A stretch of 14,189 nt of DNA from Candidatus Brocadiaceae bacterium. Its GTDB lineage: Bacteria; Planctomycetota; Brocadiia; SM23-32. Of this stretch, positions 1-6,673 are shown one piece after another. The number at the start of each line of letters is the position of its first letter. Within the stretch, counting starts at the first letter, position 1. The stretch spans positions 1 to 14,189 of the forward strand of contig JAUWZH010000035.1 in NCBI GenBank assembly GCA_030615435.1, given 5' to 3'. The position numbers and the translations under genes are program-made. Below the pieces are notes generated by a model that had not been told where the DNA came from, made no database searches, and was given only the letters and a program-made list of their open reading frames with translations.

Positions 1-735
1 GCCATGATAGTGGCAGGCGCCGTGGGCTCTTCGGACGTCGCCGACAACAGCCTGACGGCTGCCGACCTGGGAGCGAACTGTGTCGGAGCCTCCGAACTCG
101 CCAACGGGGCCGTGGACACCGCCGCGATCCAGAACGACGCCGTCACCGCCGCCAAGATCGCCGACGGCGCAGCCCTGAGCGACGTCCTGAACAACGACGG
201 CTCGGGCTCCGGCCTGGACGCCGATAAGCTCGATGGCAAGCATGCCAGCGCCTTCTGGCAGCTCGATGGCAACGGCGGGACGACGCCCGGCACCGATTTC
301 ATCGGCACCACCGACAGCAAAGACCTCGTCTTCAAGACCAATGGCACCGAGGCGGTGCGGATCGAGTCCGACGGGGACCTGAAGGTCACCGGGAAGATAC
401 TGCCCGAGGGAGGAATCGAGACCTCCAGCGTCATCACCATCAAGAGCACCGGCAACAAGGTGGAGATTCTCGCCGGCACGTGCAAGATCGTCATTGACCC
501 GACCGGCGGGATCACCATAAAGAGCAGTTCAAAGGTGAAGATCGAGAGCGCCACGGACCTCGAACTGAAGGCGGGCGGCACTTTGAAGCTCAGCGGCACG
601 AGCGTGGACATCAAGTCGTCTGCCAATACCACGATCAAGGCAGGCACGAGCGTGGACATCAACTCGTCTGCCAATACCACGATCAAGGCAGGCGCGATAG
701 TGGACGTGGATGGCACTCTGATTACACTCAACTAG
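1..735 (+). CDS. Fibre-like protein with C-terminal spike beta-helix, 5' partial
   Basis: The reading frame is open at the left edge and the first visible ATG (base 4) has no visible ribosome site, so the gene probably begins outside the window. From that ATG, 243 residues are seen. Residues 1-55 are degenerate Ala/Asn/Asp-rich repeats (DVADNSLTAADLG and similar). Residues 70-86 have the LDADKLDGKHASAFW pattern of phage and bacterial tail fibres. Residues 92-132 have the TPGTDFIGTTDSKDLVFKTN type segment found in many secreted fibre proteins. Residues 135-243 are short alternating strands rich in I-K/V-D/L-K pairs, resembling the triple-stranded beta-helix of VgrG/gpV/gp5 spikes, and include a 16-residue tandem duplication. 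The PAAR gene begins 17 bases after the stop, which fits a spike shaft capped by a PAAR tip. The function is inferred; it could also be only a surface adhesin. No OB-fold or gp27-like VgrG core is visible. Confidence 0.7.
   Translation, partial: AMIVAGAVGSSDVADNSLTAADLGANCVGASELANGAVDTAAIQNDAVTAAKIADGAALSDVLNNDGSGSGLDADKLDGKHASAFWQLDGNGGTTPGTDFIGTTDSKDLVFKTNGTEAVRIESDGDLKVTGKILPEGGIETSSVITIKSTGNKVEILAGTCKIVIDPTGGITIKSSSKVKIESATDLELKAGGTLKLSGTSVDIKSSANTTIKAGTSVDINSSANTTIKAGAIVDVDGTLITLN
595..690 (+). repeat. 48-bp tandem duplication inside the fibre gene
   Basis: Two adjacent 48-base units (595-642 and 643-690) differ at a single base: G at 615 and C at 663, changing Lys to Asn. Each encodes 16 residues of the beta-helix (GTSVDIKSSANTTIKA type). 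The near identity suggests a recent in-frame duplication that lengthens the shaft. Confidence 0.95.
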
Positions 736-752
736 CCTGGGAGAATGCTGAG

Positions 753-1121
753 ATGAAGTGCTTCTGGATTTTACTCTGCACATGCGTGCTGGTTGGGTTG
801 CTGGCGGCCCGCGTGTCGAGCGGAGCCGCGGCTGCTCGGGTGGGCGATATGCACATCTGTCCGGCCGTCACACCGAGCGTGCCGCCGATACCCCACATTG
901 GCGGGCCGATCCTGCCGCCGTGCTGCCCGACCGTGCTCATCGTCGGGGCGGCGGCCGCGAGAGCGGGCGACAACGCCCTGTGCGTCGGTGCCATTGACAC
1001 GATCGCCTGGGGCTCACCCACGGTGCTCATCGGTGGGCTGCCGGCGGCGAGGTTTGGCGATCCAACGGTCCATGGAGGCGTGATCACGCAGGGCTGTGCC
1101 ACGGTCCTGATCGGGCCGTAG
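753..1121 (+). CDS. PAAR-domain spike-tip protein with N-terminal signal peptide
   Basis: The gene encodes 122 residues. PAAR proteins form the sharp metal-stabilised cone that caps VgrG/gpV spikes of type VI secretion systems, contractile phages and related injection devices. Three PAAR-type turns are visible: GAAAARVGD (24-32), GAAAARAGD (65-73) and LPAARFGD (96-103, with the literal P-A-A-R). They alternate with PTVLI/ATVLI strands at 59-63, 89-93 and 116-120. Possible metal ligands are H34, C36, H48, H107 and C115. What is odd is the N-terminus. Family members usually begin directly at the first AAR turn in the cytoplasm. Here residues 1-23 form a Sec-like signal: MK, then a hydrophobic core CFWILLCTCVLVGLLAA, then a small-residue cleavage region. 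The ATG has GGGAG at 739-743. The gene lies 17 bases after the fibre/spike gene and is probably co-transcribed with it. The domain call is secure; the export inference is moderate. Confidence 0.88.
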   Translation: MKCFWILLCTCVLVGLLAARVSSGAAAARVGDMHICPAVTPSVPPIPHIGGPILPPCCPTVLIVGAAAARAGDNALCVGAIDTIAWGSPTVLIGGLPAARFGDPTVHGGVITQGCATVLIGP

Positions 1122-1304
1122 TCGGTGAGACTGCCGGCCCACGTCAGACTATACGTCTCCGGAACAACGAGAGGGCCAAACGGTGCTCAGGGGACATGCC
1201 GCGCTTGATTGTGGTGAGTCCGGCGGGCCGAGGCTCCGTCGAGCGGCATTTCGCCGGCTGAAACGACCTCTGCAGTGCCACAAGCCCTATCTTGTTGCCC
1301 GGTT

Positions 1305-1339
1305 CTGGGGGAGCAGCGCCAGCACGCTGCTACCCTCAG
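1305..1339. terminator. Strong GC-rich hairpin between convergent genes
   Basis: Arms 1305-1318 and 1325-1339 pair over 14 base pairs, with one G-U pair (1308/1336), one bulged A (1332) and a 6-base loop (1319-1324). There is no T-run on either side, so it is not a classical intrinsic terminator. It lies 184 bases after the PAAR stop and about 100 bases beyond the HEPN-like stop. It may end or stabilise transcripts from both sides. Confidence 0.45.
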
Positions 1340-1393
1340 GACTTGCTTTGGCTGCACTCTCCGTGCCGCCGGCTCCGCCCATGCTCCTTGTCT

Positions 1394-1424
1394 GAGCGAA
1401 GCGCTCGTTGCGACGACTCTCGCA
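1394..1424. repeat. REP-like double hairpin
   Basis: Two small inverted repeats stand side by side: GAGCG/CGCTC (1394-1398 and 1402-1406) and TGCGA/TCGCA (1409-1413 and 1420-1424). The mix of GAGCGAAGCG and TTGCGA elements recalls dispersed intergenic repeats seen in many environmental bacterial genomes. Only one copy is in this window, so its repeat status is inference. Confidence 0.3.
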
Positions 1425-1441
1425 GTGACCAAACGCCCTCG

Positions 1442-2013
1442 TTATTCCTGAATGACGAAGCAGACCGGAGGCGGAAGGGTGACAGTATATTGGTCCTGGT
1501 CGTGCCCGACCTCGGCCCTTCCCAGTCGCGAGGACGCTCTGTCTCGAAGCGCCGACTCCCGTGACAGTTTCTTGCGCACTGCCGATAGGGCGCGCTCAAA
1601 GTCGCGGCAAAGAGCAGCCGTATTGATGAAAATCCGCAAACCATCCGGCGAATCCGTAACTTCGAGATGCTTAAAGCTCATTTCGTGATTTTCGGCTGCT
1701 GACAAATATGCTGCGACGTTCAGGGCATTGTGAATCAGCGAGTTCCTTATCCCCCATAACAGATCCCTGTGACAGGTGTAAGCAGGCCCAGGTAGTGGAG
1801 TGCCCACTTGAATCGTGGGCCGGGGCACTTGGATGCTATCCTGTCATCTCGGTGGAGGAGTCTTCCCAAACCGTCAATACCGGCGAACAGAAGCATCACA
1901 GCGGCGAAGCACGAACCGCCCACCCTACCCTTGTCAATGTGCGCGAGCACATGTTCCTCTATCTCCTTAAGATAGAGATCAACGAGAGTTCCCACGTTCT
2001 GACCCTCGTCCAT
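1442..2013 (-). pseudogene. HEPN-like protein gene, frameshifted
   Basis: Two overlapping minus-strand frames join into one protein of about 190 residues. The 5' part starts at ATG 2013 with AAGGAGG seven bases upstream, and runs through the segment CFAAVMLLFAGIDGLGRLL (residues 35-53) to about base 1790. The 3' part continues in another frame with GPAYTCHRDLLWGIRNSLIHNAL and ends at TAA 1442. The shift lies near 1780-1797 and needs one inserted or two deleted bases. The second part contains RNSLIH (bases 1747-1730), which fits the R-N-x3-H motif of HEPN domains, common in RNase toxins, abortive-infection proteins and related defence or RNA-processing factors. The predicted all-helical layout also fits. 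The strong ribosome site suggests a once functional gene. It may be a true pseudogene, a sequencing error or, less likely, a recoded gene. No partner antitoxin such as MNT is seen. Confidence 0.62.
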
Positions 2014-2089
2014 ATCTCAGCCTCCTTGCAAGAACCTCAAAGCACGTACTTCCTATTCATCGCTGCTCAGCGGTCTCTGCCGATCCAAC

Positions 2090-2107
2090 GAGCCGTCGTC
2101 GCGGCTC
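2090..2107 (-). terminator. Small hairpin after the orphan 3' fragment
   Basis: GAGCCG and CGGCTC (2090-2095 and 2102-2107) enclose a 6-base loop. On the minus strand this stands one base after the TAA at 2111-2109. No clear T-run follows. It is a weak candidate for the 3' terminator of the dehydrogenase transcript and the orphan fragment. Confidence 0.3.
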
Positions 2108-2108
2108 A

Positions 2109-2352
2109 TTATTCGCACACTTCCTCTTGGTCTCCCTCGCTGGCGATACCTGTCACGTGCCGAACAAGAAGCTGCAGTCCATCCAAGAGGATACATGTTT
2201 CCGCGGACTCGTCGCGCACGTTCAGGATTACGTCAATCGCGTTGTTGCCTCTCTTGACCTGAGCAGGATCCAATTGGCATTCCAGCCAATGATCTGCCGG
2301 AGCCGTCCGCAGAGCGCCATCAGGCTTAAGGTTGTCAAGAATTACCGCCGTC
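2109..2352 (-). pseudogene. Orphan C-terminal fragment of a carbohydrate-active type protein
   Basis: Directly after the dehydrogenase stop an open minus-strand frame encodes about 80 residues: LDNLKPDGALRTAPADHWLE, then LDPAQVKRGNNAIDVIL and ILLDGLQLLVRHV. The order 'WLE.xLDP..VKxGxNxIxV.L ... LxDxQLxVR' is what I recognise as the last beta-sandwich strands at the C-terminus of large glycosidase- or heparinase-like proteins from Planctomycetota-type genomes. The frame continues open into the preceding dehydrogenase gene, but there it reads only antisense-like noise, so the real 5' part is missing and there is no start codon or ribosome site. It is best read as the tail of a gene whose body was lost when the dehydrogenase cluster was joined here. 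A small novel protein is the alternative. Confidence 0.45.
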
Positions 2353-3315
2353 TCACTCTGACGGCCGGTAGAGTATCTTGATGGCTTCTTTGCGGCGGAG
2401 CAGTTCGGTGCCTTCGGCAAAGCGCGACAGGGGAAGCTCACGGCTGACCAGCGGGCTGAGCTTCAGGCGGCCATCCAGAATCCGCTCCATGGCATACTCG
2501 GCGGCTTCCCTGCGATGATGCCCCGCGCCGTACAGGGTCAGGTGACGATGCCGGATCGTGTATTCGTAAGCGCCGTGCTCGACGCCGAAAAGCGAGACCC
2601 ACTTTCCCGCGACGTCCATCTGAAACTGCACGGAGTCGCTTACGCCGCTGCAGTCAATGGATGCATCCACGCAGGCCCCTCGCGCCTGCCGTAGGAACGC
2701 CCTGGCTTCCTCGGAGACAGGGTCCAGACAGCAGTCCGCGCCGAGCTCGAGCGCCAGGTCCCTCCGCCCCTCCAACGGGTCGAATCCAATGATCCGGCCC
2801 GCACCCGCGGCCCGTGCCAACTGAACGGCAACAAGCCCTGCGCCGCCAAGCCCTCCGACCGAGAAGCGCAGGCCGGTTATGTCCGGCATGTCCAGAAAGC
2901 AGACAGACACGCACATCGCCAGCTCCAGCGATGCAATCGCCTCGTCGGGCAGATCGTCAGGCACGGGCAGAACATCTGAGGCAGGCACGGCGGCGTACTC
3001 AGCATAGCAACCCCAACGGCCCTCCCGCGTGGACAGCCACGTAGCGACCCTCTGACCGGGCGCAAGATCTTCAACCCCCTCCCCTATTTCCTCCACGACG
3101 CCGCACATCTCGTGCCCTTCCCTGCCCGGCAGGATGGGGTACTTCGGATAGCCAGGACGCTGAAGGAGATCAGCCCCGGCCATGAACGCCATGTCCCAGT
3201 GAGGACAGGACGTAATGGCCTGCACCCGCACCAGCAGCTCGCCTGCGCCCGGCGAGGGACGGTCCAACTCGACCAGCTCTGCGCGGCCGGGCTCGAGTAT
3301 CTGAAGTGCCTTCAT
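2353..3315 (-). CDS. Zinc-type medium-chain alcohol/sugar dehydrogenase
   Basis: The gene encodes 320 residues, slightly short for the MDR family (about 340-350). It should oxidise a sugar, polyol or hydroxy compound with NAD(P). The N-terminal catalytic domain shows the zinc ligand Cys37 (ITSCPHWD) and the GREGHEM segment with His68-Glu69, then the PGQRV turn (87-91). The Rossmann domain has the glycine-rich turn at 154-160 (GGLGGAG), and FDP (178-180) probably ends the second strand. The four-cysteine structural-zinc lobe of classical ADHs is absent: residues 92-110 read TWLSTREGRWGCYAEYAAV. The start ATG overlaps the stop of the upstream dehydrogenase in an ATGA arrangement (3315-3312), indicating translational coupling. 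The two proteins are clearly different MDR subfamilies and may act on successive intermediates. The substrate is unknown; sorbitol-, threonine- or galactitol-dehydrogenase-like roles are all possible. Confidence 0.85.
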   Translation of the reverse strand: MKALQILEPGRAELVELDRPSPGAGELLVRVQAITSCPHWDMAFMAGADLLQRPGYPKYPILPGREGHEMCGVVEEIGEGVEDLAPGQRVATWLSTREGRWGCYAEYAAVPASDVLPVPDDLPDEAIASLELAMCVSVCFLDMPDITGLRFSVGGLGGAGLVAVQLARAAGAGRIIGFDPLEGRRDLALELGADCCLDPVSEEARAFLRQARGACVDASIDCSGVSDSVQFQMDVAGKWVSLFGVEHGAYEYTIRHRHLTLYGAGHHRREAAEYAMERILDGRLKLSPLVSRELPLSRFAEGTELLRRKEAIKILYRPSE

Positions 3316-4319
3316 CGCTGTCTCCAGTCAATCACCATTCCGAGGAAATGCTCGCTACGGCGGAGCAGCAGGCCGAACGCTTTCTGATAATCGCGCAGAG
3401 CGAAACGGTGGGTTATCTTTCCTGCCACGTCAATCTGGTCGGAAGCGACCAAGGCGAGGGTAGCTTCAAGCCGTTCGGGTTGCGAGCCGCCCGGCATGTG
3501 GAGTGTGGTCTCTTTCGGGGCGAGCTTGATGTAATCAATCAAGTTTCGGCCCCGCACGTAGAACCCCCCCGCAACAAGGTGGCCCCCATGGCACAGCAGG
3601 TCCATGTCCCTGTGCAGTGAGTCGGTGCCGGTGAGGGTGTCCACTATCACAGGGAATCCGCCAGGGCAGAACTCGGCGGCGGCCTCCTCGAACGGCTCCC
3701 GAAGCGTATTGACGCATCGGCTCTCTCCGCGCAGCCGACAGCATGCCATGCGCTCGTCGTGGTGTCCCGCCAGAAGCACTTCCGCGCCACGCAACTGGAG
3801 CACCTCCGCCGTCCACTGGCCGACAAGCCCGTCGCCTACGACCAGCGCTTTCGTCCCCGGCCCGACGGGCGGACGCGAGGCATGGTTGTAGCCGACCTGC
3901 GTCAGGACAAGCCCGCTGGCAAGGACCGGATCGAGGCCCGGTGGGAGCTTCAGAACCTGATCCTGCCCCTGGATCGAGGGGCGCAGGTGGCCACCGCGTG
4001 GAAACTCGTCGAGCCCCGTGGCCCCCACGCGACAGAAAACCCAATCGCCTTTCTTCAGGCCTGTCACCTCCCGGCCCACCTCGGCCACCACGCCCACCTT
4101 CTGATAGCCGCCGATCTGTGGAAAAGGAGGGGCCTCGGTCGGATAGCCGGGGGCGCGCCCGTAGAGGCGCTCGCCCATCAGCACCGAGCGCTCCGTGCCC
4201 GGAGAAATCATGCTGTGGCGCGTGTCCACCACGACATCGCGAGGGCCGGGGTCGGGGAGCTCCAGGTCCCACAGCTCCACCTTGCCCGGCTCAACGTTGA
4301 CGATTCCCTGTCCTTTCAC
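3312..4319 (-). CDS. MDR-superfamily dehydrogenase of the 'SPGTE' type
   Basis: The gene encodes 335 residues from a GTG at 4319. That start is chosen because GGGGAGGAAAG lies about nine bases upstream and because the frame upstream (to a TTG at 4454) reaches the promoter -10 region. The protein is an MDR oxidoreductase: the N-terminal domain has HSMISPGTERS (35-45) in place of the usual catalytic-zinc cysteine segment, then GYQKVGVVAEVG (71-82). The Rossmann domain has VVGDGLVGQWTAEVL (160-174) with GxGxxG at 162-167. The SPGTE subgroup occurs among uncharacterised sugar and secondary-metabolite dehydrogenases and the BchC-like group. Without the cysteine ligand, a classical catalytic zinc site is doubtful. 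It is the first gene of a two-gene operon, overlapping the next by four bases, and is divergent from the GH36-like gene, so both probably serve one carbohydrate pathway. Confidence 0.8.
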   Translation of the reverse strand: MKGQGIVNVEPGKVELWDLELPDPGPRDVVVDTRHSMISPGTERSVLMGERLYGRAPGYPTEAPPFPQIGGYQKVGVVAEVGREVTGLKKGDWVFCRVGATGLDEFPRGGHLRPSIQGQDQVLKLPPGLDPVLASGLVLTQVGYNHASRPPVGPGTKALVVGDGLVGQWTAEVLQLRGAEVLLAGHHDERMACCRLRGESRCVNTLREPFEEAAAEFCPGGFPVIVDTLTGTDSLHRDMDLLCHGGHLVAGGFYVRGRNLIDYIKLAPKETTLHMPGGSQPERLEATLALVASDQIDVAGKITHRFALRDYQKAFGLLLRRSEHFLGMVIDWRQR

Positions 4320-4624
4320 CGCACTTTCCTCCCCGCACACGGGCGTATCAATGCCCGCAGCAATGGGTTGCCTCATCGGCTCTCGGAACGCCTTTTCTCC
4401 GTGCGATCTCAGAAGGCGCAACGCGAAGCGGCGGGCTATAACGACCGCTCCCAAATCATATGGCCCCCCGTGCTATTGTCAACGAGAAAGCCAGGCTTTC
4501 CGGAATGACCTCGGGGAAATCCTACTATTCACGACGAGGGGTTCGCGCTACACTGCTGCCGAAGCCGCGAGGGCCTGCGCCGCGGGAAGGCGGACCTAAA
4601 GACCATCATCCCAGGGAGGAAAGC
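4320..4624. other. Divergent intergenic region between dehydrogenase operon and GH36-like gene
   Basis: About 300 bases separate two divergent genes. It contains the strong minus-strand promoter at 4455-4482 and good ribosome sites on both flanks: GGGGAGG for the dehydrogenase on the minus strand, AGGGAGG for the glycosidase at about 4614-4620. I could not find a convincing plus-strand -35/-10 pair; TACTAT near 4525 is only a weak -10 candidate. Confidence 0.5.
4455..4482 (-). promoter_or_regulatory. Near-consensus sigma70 promoter of the dehydrogenase operon
   Basis: On the minus strand TTGACA (4482-4477) and TATGAT (4460-4455) are separated by 16 bases. The predicted start of transcription is near 4448, giving a leader of about 130 bases before the GTG at 4319. 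Confidence 0.65.
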
Positions 4625-6673
4625 ATGCTGATCACAAAGGCCGAGACAGGACGACTCCACTCGCCGGAGATGGGAATGGACTTCGCCGACAGACCTTATC
4701 ACTACGCCCTTTCGGGCAGGGTCGGCGCTGGCGCCCTGGTTTCTGACTGCGGGCTGGCAGAGAAAGCCTGCCAGGAACACGGGGGCAAAACGACTGTCAC
4801 GGGGCGCTTTGCGAACACGGGCATTGAACTCTTGCAGGTATTCCGTCCGGTCGGGGAGCACCTGGAGGAGACGATATCACTGAAGAACCCCAACGCGGAA
4901 CCGGTGACTCTGAGTCGCCTCGAACTCGGCTTCGTCGCGGAAATCGGCCATCGCACCGGCTGGCGGCTCTGTGCGATTCCCTTCCGGGTTCAACTGGACG
5001 GAAGCGTTCACGACTACTCGAACGACGATCTCATCCAGGGCGAGTTCAGCAACGCGACCTACACCGACACGACGCGGCCCGAACCCCCGCTGGCAGATGA
5101 GGGGTGCCTGCGTTCGGAAGCCTGGGCGTGGGGCACGGGCGAGCGCGGCCTCGTCGTTATCAAGTACAACCCGGAGGACATTGAACTCTCGGTAGCTTGC
5201 CCGTGGGAAGAGGAAGGCGAACGGCTGCTGCGCTTCGGCGGAGCCGGCTTCAGCCTCTACGGCGAACCTTCCAGCGCCCGCCGCCTGGAGCCGGGACAGC
5301 AGGTTGCCTTCGGAAAGACCATCTACGCACCGTACGAAGGCGGCCTGAACCGAGCCTTCCTGTGCTATCGCGACTTCCTCGACTCCCAGGGACACACGTT
5401 CCCGGAAGACTACAATCCGCCCGTGAACTGGAACGAGCTGTACGACGTCGGCTGGTATCATTCCGACGCGGAGCAACTGAAGAAGAACTACACGCGGGAG
5501 GCGCTCCTGCGAGAGGCTGAAAAGGCCCGGGCGTGCGGCTGCGAGCTGCTGTATCTGGACCCCGGGTGGGAGGTGGCCGAAGGCACCACGCTCTGGGACG
5601 AATCGCGGCTGGGAACCGTCGCCGAGATGGTCCAAACGCTCAAGGAGCAATACGGGCTCGATCTCGGCTACCGCACGGTCGTGCATTGTTACACCGACTA
5701 CTGGCCGCACGAGTATCTGGTCAGGCATCCCGATCGGGAGCCGGGACCCGTCCCGTGGTACGGGGCGTCGCTCTGGGAGGTGTGCCTGTGCAACCGCAAG
5801 TTCTGGCAGGAGAAGCTCGAACGGATTCTCAGGATATCCCGACACGGCATTCGGTTCATGATGTTCGACGAGATGGACTGGCGAGGTCCCTGTTATGACC
5901 CCACGCACGGTCACCCGGTGCCAACGACGCCGTTGGATCACGTGCGCGCCGGGTACAGTCTCTGCGAAGAAGTCCGCCGGCAATGCCCGGGGCTGGTAGC
6001 AGAGGCGCACGACCCCGTCTGGCCGTGGTCTACCTCGATCTATACCCCTACGTATTTCGGACAGGGCTTCGGGGAAAGGGGCTCTTACGACGAGAACTGG
6101 GGCTTCGAGTACATGTGGAACTGCATCGAGGATTTGAAATCCGGCCGGGCCCTGGCGCTCTACTATTACAATCTCGGCTGCAACATCCCGCTCTACCTGC
6201 ACATCACCATGTCGGCGGACAACGACAACGCCGTGTTCTTCTGGTGGGCGGCCTCCACGGTCAGACACCTTGGAATCGGCGGCAAGTATGGCCACGAGTC
6301 CGTGCAGGACGACGTAAACATGGCGTTGCCGGAACACGACCCGGAGCAGCGCTTCGCCCTTTACCAAGAGCAGATGAGGCTCTACAAGCGACTCAAGCCT
6401 TACTTCGTCAGAGGGACGTTTCACGGGCTGGCGGAGCATATCCACCTGCACACCCTTCCGGAGGCAGAGGGCGGGGTCGTCGTCGCCTTCAATCTCACCG
6501 AGGGCGAGCAGGAGCTTCAGTTCCGCGTTCGCCAGGACCTGCTCAACGGCGGCCGGGACATGGTCGTGGAAGGTGCGGAGGCGGAGTGGATAGAGGAGGG
6601 ACTGGACCTGCGACTCAAGCTCGGGGCGATGTGCCCGGCAGTGATACGCATCGGCGATGCCGCGCGGCGCTGA
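4625..6673 (+). CDS. Alpha-galactosidase-like (GH36/clan GH-D type) glycoside hydrolase
   Basis: The gene encodes 682 residues. The ATG at 4625 is preceded by AGGGAGGAAAGC; the frame is open further upstream but that part has no content. An N-terminal beta-sandwich-like domain occupies about residues 1-250 and ends with LEPGQQVAFGKTIYAPYEGG, as in GH36 enzymes. The TIM barrel follows: PVNWNELYDVGWY (266-278) matches the NWE/W-region of alpha-galactosidases, LLYLDPGWE (308-316) the 'DDGW' strand, FMMFDEMDW (411-419) the nucleophile strand, with Asp415 or Asp418 as candidate nucleophile, and CPGLVAEAHDPVWPW (454-468) the acid/base region, with Glu460 or Asp463 as candidate. A C-terminal beta domain begins near residue 600. 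No signal peptide is visible, so action is probably cytoplasmic on imported oligosaccharides. The motif sequences are divergent, so substrate specificity is open. The dehydratase remnant follows immediately on the same strand. Confidence 0.78.
   Translation: MLITKAETGRLHSPEMGMDFADRPYHYALSGRVGAGALVSDCGLAEKACQEHGGKTTVTGRFANTGIELLQVFRPVGEHLEETISLKNPNAEPVTLSRLELGFVAEIGHRTGWRLCAIPFRVQLDGSVHDYSNDDLIQGEFSNATYTDTTRPEPPLADEGCLRSEAWAWGTGERGLVVIKYNPEDIELSVACPWEEEGERLLRFGGAGFSLYGEPSSARRLEPGQQVAFGKTIYAPYEGGLNRAFLCYRDFLDSQGHTFPEDYNPPVNWNELYDVGWYHSDAEQLKKNYTREALLREAEKARACGCELLYLDPGWEVAEGTTLWDESRLGTVAEMVQTLKEQYGLDLGYRTVVHCYTDYWPHEYLVRHPDREPGPVPWYGASLWEVCLCNRKFWQEKLERILRISRHGIRFMMFDEMDWRGPCYDPTHGHPVPTTPLDHVRAGYSLCEEVRRQCPGLVAEAHDPVWPWSTSIYTPTYFGQGFGERGSYDENWGFEYMWNCIEDLKSGRALALYYYNLGCNIPLYLHITMSADNDNAVFFWWAASTVRHLGIGGKYGHESVQDDVNMALPEHDPEQRFALYQEQMRLYKRLKPYFVRGTFHGLAEHIHLHTLPEAEGGVVVAFNLTEGEQELQFRVRQDLLNGGRDMVVEGAEAEWIEEGLDLRLKLGAMCPAVIRIGDAARR

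Larger units (their letters stand above)
1122..1441. other. Non-coding interval between convergent genes
   Basis: I see no convincing gene in this stretch between the PAAR stop and the 3' end of the opposing HEPN-like gene. The short open frames have no ribosome sites and no recognisable content. The interval holds the strong hairpin at 1305-1339 and two small hairpins at 1394-1424, listed separately. It could serve as a bidirectional termination zone. Confidence 0.6.

Noticed and set aside
1122..1441. Possible structured RNA (SRP, RNase P or cobalamin riboswitch)
   Set aside because: The hairpins are present, but I could not find the conserved sequence boxes of any of these families.
1183..1692. 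Several short plus-strand frames after the PAAR gene
   Set aside because: Composition is random-like, they cross the hairpins, and the later part is antisense to the HEPN-like gene.
1772..1797. Programmed ribosomal frameshift in the HEPN-like gene
   Set aside because: No slippery heptamer or following stem is evident at the junction; an ordinary indel explains it better.
3312..4454. Long version of the first dehydrogenase starting at TTG 4454
   Set aside because: The start would lie directly beside the -10 element and the extra 45 residues look unlike the family; GTG 4319 has a strong ribosome site.
3759..4508. A 249-codon plus-strand frame over the first dehydrogenase
   Set aside because: It lies antisense to clear MDR motifs and has no ribosome site or domain content.
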